From assembly GCF_030209355.1 (NCBI RefSeq), contig NZ_JARVSF010000012.1:1-64000 (forward strand): a stretch of DNA of 64,000 bases, in the 5' to 3' direction. Each line of letters starts with the position of its first letter. Positions within the stretch are counted from its first letter, which is position 1. This document shows, piece after piece, positions 59,098 through 64,000 of the stretch. The notes beneath the pieces were generated by a model, which made no database searches, was not told the origin of the DNA, and saw nothing but the letters and a program-made list of their open reading frames with translations. The position numbers and the translations under genes are program-made. The stretch is from Pseudarthrobacter sp. fls2-241-R2A-127. GTDB taxonomy: Bacteria > Actinomycetota > Actinomycetes > Actinomycetales > Micrococcaceae.

Positions 59098-59943
59098 CTA
59101 GGCCTCGATCAGGTCTGCGTCCTCGAATTCCACGGCGGCCACGATTTCCTGCGTCTCGGGGTTGATCATGAACGCCTCCTCGTCCTCTTCCACCATGAGG
59201 AAGTCGCCGTTGTCGGTGCTGAAGTGCCACGCCAGCGTCTTCTCACCGTCGTGAATGTAGTTGGGGTCGCCCATGGTGATCTTCGTGAGCTCGTAGCCGG
59301 CAATACCGCACAGTTCGCGGATGATCACTTCGAAGTCCGGGGCATCCTCCAGGGCTTCGGCGTCGGCCTGGGCGCGGCGTTCGGGAAGGTCCGGGATGTG
59401 CGCAACCAGGCCCTGGATGTAGGGGCCCACCTCTTCGTCATCGAGCACCACAAGGTCTGCCTGGCGGCGCAGCCAGGCGGCGTTGAGCGCCGTAATGTTC
59501 TCCTGCTCCAGCAGTTCCTCGAATTCGCCGTCCAGCTCCTCCATCCGGAGGACGGCGTCGGGAACGTCCCCGCTGTCATCGACGCTGCCGTCCAGGTAGT
59601 GCTCGGTGTCCTCCTCGGACAACGCGTCGTAGCATTCGACGGACCGGTTGAACAGTTCCAGGTGTGCGGTGGCGCCCATGCCCGCCATGCCCTCGCGGAT
59701 GAGGGTGTCCGTCGCGGCACGGTCGACCGCCAGGAAGGCGTACTGCGCGAAGCCGCCCTCCAGCGCCTGCGTCAGGTAGAAATCGACGTAATAGCTGCGG
59801 ACGGCCACCGGAGACATTTCCTCCGTGTGGAGCAGTGCCGTATGCATGGCGTCGACGACGGTGACGTTGGCCTGCACCGCCTCCTCATCGCTCGCTTCGA
59901 TACTGCTGCTGGTCAGGACGACGGGCTGGGGCGTGGTGATCAT
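59098..59943 (-). CDS. DMP19/DUF4375-like acidic protein
   Basis: A 281-residue, strongly acidic cytoplasmic protein. The block VRSYYVDFYLTQALEGGFAQ (about residues 48-67) and the following helices, with LELFNRSVECYDALSEED, resemble the DMP19-like/DUF4375 domain. The C-terminal third (ELTKITMGDPNYIHDGEKTL onward) is a separate mixed region. Function unknown. ATG at 59943 has GAGG 6 bases upstream; two earlier starts to 59988 lack one. Confidence 0.78.
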   Translation of the reverse strand: MITTPQPVVLTSSSIEASDEEAVQANVTVVDAMHTALLHTEEMSPVAVRSYYVDFYLTQALEGGFAQYAFLAVDRAATDTLIREGMAGMGATAHLELFNRSVECYDALSEEDTEHYLDGSVDDSGDVPDAVLRMEELDGEFEELLEQENITALNAAWLRRQADLVVLDDEEVGPYIQGLVAHIPDLPERRAQADAEALEDAPDFEVIIRELCGIAGYELTKITMGDPNYIHDGEKTLAWHFSTDNGDFLMVEEDEEAFMINPETQEIVAAVEFEDADLIEA

Positions 59944-60161
59944 GGAAATCCTCGCTGCTGGCATGGTGGTGCTCCGGACGCTTTTCACGCTACGGGGGCC
60001 AGTTCACGGCAGCGTCGAGGAGGAAGTGAACGTCAAGCGAAGTTTCCGAGGCGGCCCGGAAAGACGGCGGGCATGGCCTTGCCGGCGGGCGAACTAAGAT
60101 GGATCAGATAACCACCCACCGGACCCGGCTCCGCCGTGGCCTGCTGAAAGTAGCGCGCACC

Positions 60162-63100
60162 ATGCCATCCCAACCGGACGAAAGTGCGGCACTGGCAATA
60201 CAGACACCCGCCATCAACGACCGCTCCCTCGCGGCCGGGCTGGCGTATGCCATGGCCAGCAGGGTTTCGGGCATGTCGTTCGACGCCGGCACCGGGCTCA
60301 TGCTGGGCAAGGTCCGGGGCGGCGCGGAAGTTCCGTACTCCACCACCGCCAAGCTGGTCCGCAAGGCAGGCGGGTGGAGCTGCACCGTAGGCGTGTGCAG
60401 CTGCCCTGTCCGCAAGGACTGCAAGCATGTGGCTGCCCTGCTCTTCGCGGCGGAGGACAACCCGGCCATCCGGATGCAGCTGCTGGCCCCGTCCACGGCC
60501 ACGCAGGTGTCCCGCGCCCCCTCGGCAGCCCTCTCGGACTGGGAACAGGCCCTCAGCCCGCTGATTTCCCAGCCCGGCGCCGCCCCGTCCACCAGTGGTA
60601 TCCCCCTGGCGCTGCAGTTCGAGATTGAAGAGCCGCCGCCGCATTTCTCCTACACCGGCCGCCGCGACCCGGTGCGGGGTGTGCGCCAGCTCAAGGTCCG
60701 GCCGGTGATCATGGGGGCCAAGGGTAAGTGGATCCGCGGAGACGTTTCCTGGAACACCCTGAGCTACCTGAATTTCCGGCGCGAATCGAACCAGGCGCAT
60801 GTGGAGTGGATGCAGGAGTTCCTGGCCGGCCATTCTTCCTCCGCCAGCAGGACGCACAATTCAGCGGGCCTGTGGCTGGGCCTGAACTCCTACGCCGGGA
60901 AGAACCTGTGGAGCCTGCTCTCCGATGCCAGGAAGATCGGGCTCGCACTTGTCCACTCGCGTGGCACTGAGCCGGTCCGGGTCGCGGAGTCCCCCGCCGC
61001 CGTCGGACTTTCCCTGAGCAGGTTCGGGGCACCGGCGGACGGCGCACCGGCCCGCCCGGAAGCGTCCGGCAGTGCGGTCTCCGACGCCGGGCTGGAGTTG
61101 TCGCCCACCATCGCCGTGGAGGGGGAAGAGGTTGATCCGGCGGCGGTGGGAACCATCGGCCGGCCCGCCCACGGCCTCTTCTTCACCTCCGGCGAGGCTG
61201 CACTGCCGGGCGTCCCGGACCCGGACGGCGCCATTACGCTGGCACCCCTGGAGACCGGGCTGAGCGAGGAGCTCCTGGCGTTCGTCACGGCCGGCAGCAC
61301 CCTCCACATTCCTGCCAAGGACGAGTCGCGCTTCCTCACGGGCTTCTACCCGAAACTCAAGCAGGCCGCCAGGGTCACGGCACGGGATGAGTCGGTGGAA
61401 CTCCCCGAGCTCGCAGTTCCCACGCTGTCCCTGCTGGCCAACTACGGGGCGGACCACCGGGTGCGGCTGCACTGGGAGTGGCACTACCGCACCGGGAAAC
61501 TGGTCACCGCACAGCCGCTGTGGCGGCACCCTGGCGACCAGGGGTACCGGGACGACACCGCCGAGTCCCGCATCCTTGAAGGAATCGGCCAGCCCTGGGA
61601 CACCGTATCCGCCCTCGGCGAGTCCGCCACCGGCGGCTGGGGCACTCCGCGCCTGGCGGCGTCTGTGGAACTCAAAGGCCTGGACACGCTGGCGTTCACC
61701 GAGGAAGTGCTGCCCCGGCTGCGGGAAGCACCGGATGTGGACGTGGAAACCGTCGGCGAGATCGCCGACTACCGCGAAGCGGAGGAAGCGCCGGTGGTGT
61801 CCATCTCCACCAAGGCCACCGAACAGCGGGACTGGTTCGACCTCGGCATCCAGATTTCCCTCGAGGGCCAGCCCGTTTCCTTCGCCGCCGTGTTCTCCGC
61901 GCTCGCCGCCGGGCAGACCAAGATGCTGCTGCCCAGCGGCGCCTACTTCTCGCTGGACCTGCCGGAACTGCACCAGTTGCGGGCGCTGATCGAGGAAGCC
62001 CGCTCGCTGCAGGACAACAAGGATGCGCCGCTGCAGATCAGCCGCTTCCAGGCAGGGCTCTGGGACGAGCTGGCGCAGCTGGGCATCGTGGACCAGCAGG
62101 CTGCCGCGTGGCGCTCGGCCGTTGGCGGCCTCCTGGAAGGTGGCGTGGACGGGCTGCCGCTGCCTGCGTCCCTGAACGCGGAGCTGCGCCCGTACCAGCT
62201 GGAGGGCTACAACTGGCTCAGCTTCCTCTACAAGCATGGGCTGGGAGGCGTCCTGGCCGACGACATGGGCCTGGGCAAGACCGTGCAGGCGCTGGCACTG
62301 ATGTGCGCCGCGAAGGACCAGGCCGACACGGCAGCTTCGTCCCTGGAAACGCCCGACGCCGGTGCTGCCGCCGGCGCTGAAGGCCGGCCGGCCGCGGGCG
62401 CACCCTTCCTGGTGGTGGCACCCACCAGCGTGGTGGGCAACTGGGCGCTTGAGGCCGCGCGCTTCGCCCCCGGCCTGACCGTCCGCACGGTGGGCGAGAC
62501 ATTCGGCAAGAGCGGCCAGGACGTGGCCGAGGCCCTGGGCGGGGCCGACGTCGTCATCACCTCCTACGCTTTGTTCCGCATCGACTATGAGGCCTACGCC
62601 TCCCGCACGTGGGCCGGGCTGGTCCTGGACGAGGCGCAGTTCGTCAAGAACCACCAGTCCAAGGCCTACCAGTGCGCCCGGAAGCTGCCGGCGGCGTTCA
62701 AGCTGGCCATCACCGGCACCCCGCTGGAGAACAACCTGATGGAGTTCTGGGCCCTGACGTCCATCGTGGCTCCCGGCTTGTTCTCCAGCCCCAAGCGTTT
62801 TGCCGAGTACTACCAGAAGCCGGTGGAAAAGAACGGCGACAAGGGGCAGCTCGAGAAGCTCAGGCGCCGGGTCCGGCCGCTGATGATGCGGCGCACCAAG
62901 GACCAGGTGATCAAGGACCTGCCACCGAAGCAGGAGCAAATCCTGGAAGTGGTACTGAATCCGCGGCACCAGAAGGTGTACCAGACGCACCTGCAGCGCG
63001 AACGGCAAAAGATCCTGGGGCTGATCGAGGACGTCAACAAGAACCGCTTCACCATTTTCCAGTCGCTGACGCTGCTGCGGCAGCTCAGCCTGGACGTGTC

Positions 63101-63638
63101 ACTGGTGGATCCGTCCTTGTCCGCAGTAAGGTCCTCCAAGCTCGATGTGCTGTTCGAGCAGCTGGAGGACCTGGTGGCCGAGGGGCACCGCGCACTGATC
63201 TTCAGCCAGTTCACCGGGTTCCTGGGGAAGGTGCGGGAGCGGCTGGACGAGGAAAAGATCGAATACTGCTACCTGGACGGCGGCACCCGGAACCGTGCCG
63301 ACGTGGTCAGCGAATTCAAGAACGGCAGCGCCCCGGTGTTCCTGATTTCGCTCAAGGCCGGCGGCTTCGGGCTCAACCTCACCGAGGCGGACTACGTCTT
63401 CCTCCTGGATCCCTGGTGGAACCCGGCCTCGGAGGCGCAGGCCGTGGACCGGACGCACCGCATTGGGCAGGCCCGGAACGTGATGGTGTACCGGCTCGTG
63501 GCCAAGGACACCATCGAGGAGAAGGTCATGGCGCTGAAGACCCGGAAGTCGCAGCTGTTCGCGGACGTCATGGAGGGCGATGCCCTGTCCGGCGGCGCCA
63601 TCACGGCCGAGGACCTGGCGGGGTTGTTCAAGGAGTAG
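60162..63638 (+). CDS. SNF2-family helicase with SWIM zinc finger
   Basis: A 1158-residue ATPase of the SWI2/SNF2 superfamily, expected to remodel or translocate on DNA. A SWIM-type zinc finger, CSCPVRKDCKHVAALL, lies near residues 82-97. A long middle region (about 120-680) is the bacterial SNF2-associated domain. The helicase core follows: YQLEGYNWLSFL, Walker A ADDMGLGKT, VAPTSVVGNW, DEAQ box LVLDEAQFVKN, TGTPLENN, and in lobe 2 LIFSQFTGFLG, LISLKAGGFGLNLTEAD and VDRTHRIGQ. An in-frame ATG at 60099 has no ribosome site; I prefer 60162. It is a single gene; no methylase or nuclease partner is next to it, so a phage-defence role is not indicated. Confidence 0.92.
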   Translation: MPSQPDESAALAIQTPAINDRSLAAGLAYAMASRVSGMSFDAGTGLMLGKVRGGAEVPYSTTAKLVRKAGGWSCTVGVCSCPVRKDCKHVAALLFAAEDNPAIRMQLLAPSTATQVSRAPSAALSDWEQALSPLISQPGAAPSTSGIPLALQFEIEEPPPHFSYTGRRDPVRGVRQLKVRPVIMGAKGKWIRGDVSWNTLSYLNFRRESNQAHVEWMQEFLAGHSSSASRTHNSAGLWLGLNSYAGKNLWSLLSDARKIGLALVHSRGTEPVRVAESPAAVGLSLSRFGAPADGAPARPEASGSAVSDAGLELSPTIAVEGEEVDPAAVGTIGRPAHGLFFTSGEAALPGVPDPDGAITLAPLETGLSEELLAFVTAGSTLHIPAKDESRFLTGFYPKLKQAARVTARDESVELPELAVPTLSLLANYGADHRVRLHWEWHYRTGKLVTAQPLWRHPGDQGYRDDTAESRILEGIGQPWDTVSALGESATGGWGTPRLAASVELKGLDTLAFTEEVLPRLREAPDVDVETVGEIADYREAEEAPVVSISTKATEQRDWFDLGIQISLEGQPVSFAAVFSALAAGQTKMLLPSGAYFSLDLPELHQLRALIEEARSLQDNKDAPLQISRFQAGLWDELAQLGIVDQQAAAWRSAVGGLLEGGVDGLPLPASLNAELRPYQLEGYNWLSFLYKHGLGGVLADDMGLGKTVQALALMCAAKDQADTAASSLETPDAGAAAGAEGRPAAGAPFLVVAPTSVVGNWALEAARFAPGLTVRTVGETFGKSGQDVAEALGGADVVITSYALFRIDYEAYASRTWAGLVLDEAQFVKNHQSKAYQCARKLPAAFKLAITGTPLENNLMEFWALTSIVAPGLFSSPKRFAEYYQKPVEKNGDKGQLEKLRRRVRPLMMRRTKDQVIKDLPPKQEQILEVVLNPRHQKVYQTHLQRERQKILGLIEDVNKNRFTIFQSLTLLRQLSLDVSLVDPSLSAVRSSKLDVLFEQLEDLVAEGHRALIFSQFTGFLGKVRERLDEEKIEYCYLDGGTRNRADVVSEFKNGSAPVFLISLKAGGFGLNLTEADYVFLLDPWWNPASEAQAVDRTHRIGQARNVMVYRLVAKDTIEEKVMALKTRKSQLFADVMEGDALSGGAITAEDLAGLFKE

Positions 63639-63712
63639 CGAACCGCGTTGGCTCGCCGCCCGTTCCCGCATATGCTGTTCTCCACCGCAAAACTACAACG
63701 TTGGAGAATACT

Positions 63713-64000
63713 GTGCCCCAGCAGCAGGCCGCCCAGGAAACCGTTGCCCCGGCAGCACTGCCGCTGCGCGCGGACGCCTTCACCGTCCCGTACCGCGATC
63801 CGATATGGGACGGACCCACGGACCCCGTCCTGGTGGCCGACCATTCCAGCGGCGAGTGGGTCCTCTTCTACACCCAGCGGCGCGCCACAGCTCCGGGACT
63901 GACCGGCGTGGAGTGGGTGCACGGAACCGGGATCGGCGTTGCGAGGTCGTCCGACGGCGGCGCCACCTGGCGCTACCAGGGCACCGTTGAGGGACTCATC
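63713..64000 (+). CDS. Glycosidase-like beta-propeller protein, 3' truncated by window end
   Basis: The first 96 codons of a gene that runs off the window. A GTG start at 63713 follows GGAG by 6 bases. The protein shows DAFTVPYRDPIWDGP, VLVADHSSGEWVLFYTQRR and an Asp-box (SSDGGATWRY), which mark five- or six-bladed propeller glycosidases of the GH43/sialidase-like kind. Catalytic residues cannot be judged from the fragment. No signal peptide is present. Confidence 0.7.
   Translation, partial: MPQQQAAQETVAPAALPLRADAFTVPYRDPIWDGPTDPVLVADHSSGEWVLFYTQRRATAPGLTGVEWVHGTGIGVARSSDGGATWRYQGTVEGLI

Noticed and set aside
60861..63008. Minus-strand open frame of 715 codons inside the SNF2 helicase
   Set aside because: No domain, and it is fully antisense to the helicase motifs. 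The same effect is seen over clpB at 30679-32988.
60162..63638. SNF2 helicase as part of a DISARM or similar phage-defence system
   Set aside because: No methylase, DUF1998 or nuclease gene is adjacent, and SWIM-SNF2 proteins of this length are common stand-alone genes in actinobacteria.

Overview
The window is a 64 kb piece of a high-GC actinobacterial chromosome, most likely Arthrobacter, Pseudarthrobacter or a close relative in the Micrococcaceae. The grounds are the strong GC bias at third codon positions, actinobacterial families (mycothiol-dependent formaldehyde dehydrogenase, DUF3073, septum-formation protein, HspR-type operator, leaderless starts with TANNNT -10 boxes), and a near match to the dimethylglycine oxidase of Arthrobacter globiformis, down to the numbering of its active-site residues. 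I saw no rRNA, tRNA, CRISPR array, insertion sequence or phage gene.

Positions 1-24850 form one catabolic island for glycine betaine. It holds an IclR regulator; a betaine/proline-type ABC importer (ATPase, double-length permease, lipoprotein); a GntR regulator divergent from purU; a dimethylglycine oxidase followed by fchA and folD; an MFS transporter; a second dimethylglycine oxidase; and on the minus strand gbcA-gbcB-fdhA (Rieske betaine monooxygenase, its reductase, free-formaldehyde dehydrogenase), a molybdopterin formate dehydrogenase-like protein, and mscR with a metallo-hydrolase. Together they import betaine, strip two methyl groups to sarcosine, and carry the methyl carbon to CO2 by two routes. 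The folate route is dimethylglycine oxidase, FolD, FchA, PurU. The free-formaldehyde route is FdhA or MscR plus its hydrolase. Both end in formate and the Mo enzyme. Sarcosine oxidase and glyA are not in the window. Four promoters of the island share one architecture: TTGACA, 17 bases, CACNNT, then a GTTGC repeat with a second copy 19 bases later. This suggests one repressor acting on the whole set.

Positions 24960-43530 are mostly housekeeping: purF-purM, a VOC protein, DUF3073, a septum-formation protein, clpB under an HspR-type operator, a molybdate operon (HTH-TOBE regulator, modA, modB, modC) that could feed the Mo enzyme, DUF4031-HD and comB-like genes, yccF, trpF, hutD, and a pair of SMR transporters behind a guanidine-III riboswitch. 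A P-loop kinase, an aldo/keto reductase, an ABM protein and a metallo-hydrolase follow.

Positions 43530-64000 hold a 25-bp palindrome, a DEAD-box helicase with an RG-rich tail, a methyltransferase, two MFS exporters, trmB, an orphan WXG100-type secreted protein with a small partner gene, DUF1206 and SRPBCC proteins, two separate ECF sigma/anti-sigma units, a COG4315-type lipoprotein driven by the same promoter motif as the first sigma operon, a DMP19-like protein, a SWIM-SNF2 helicase, and the start of a beta-propeller glycosidase-like gene cut by the window edge.

The strongest observations are the repeated betaine-regulon promoter/operator, a FolD whose catalytic lysine is isoleucine next to a stand-alone cyclohydrolase, the guanidine-III riboswitch, matching divergent ECF promoters, and a set of leaderless genes.
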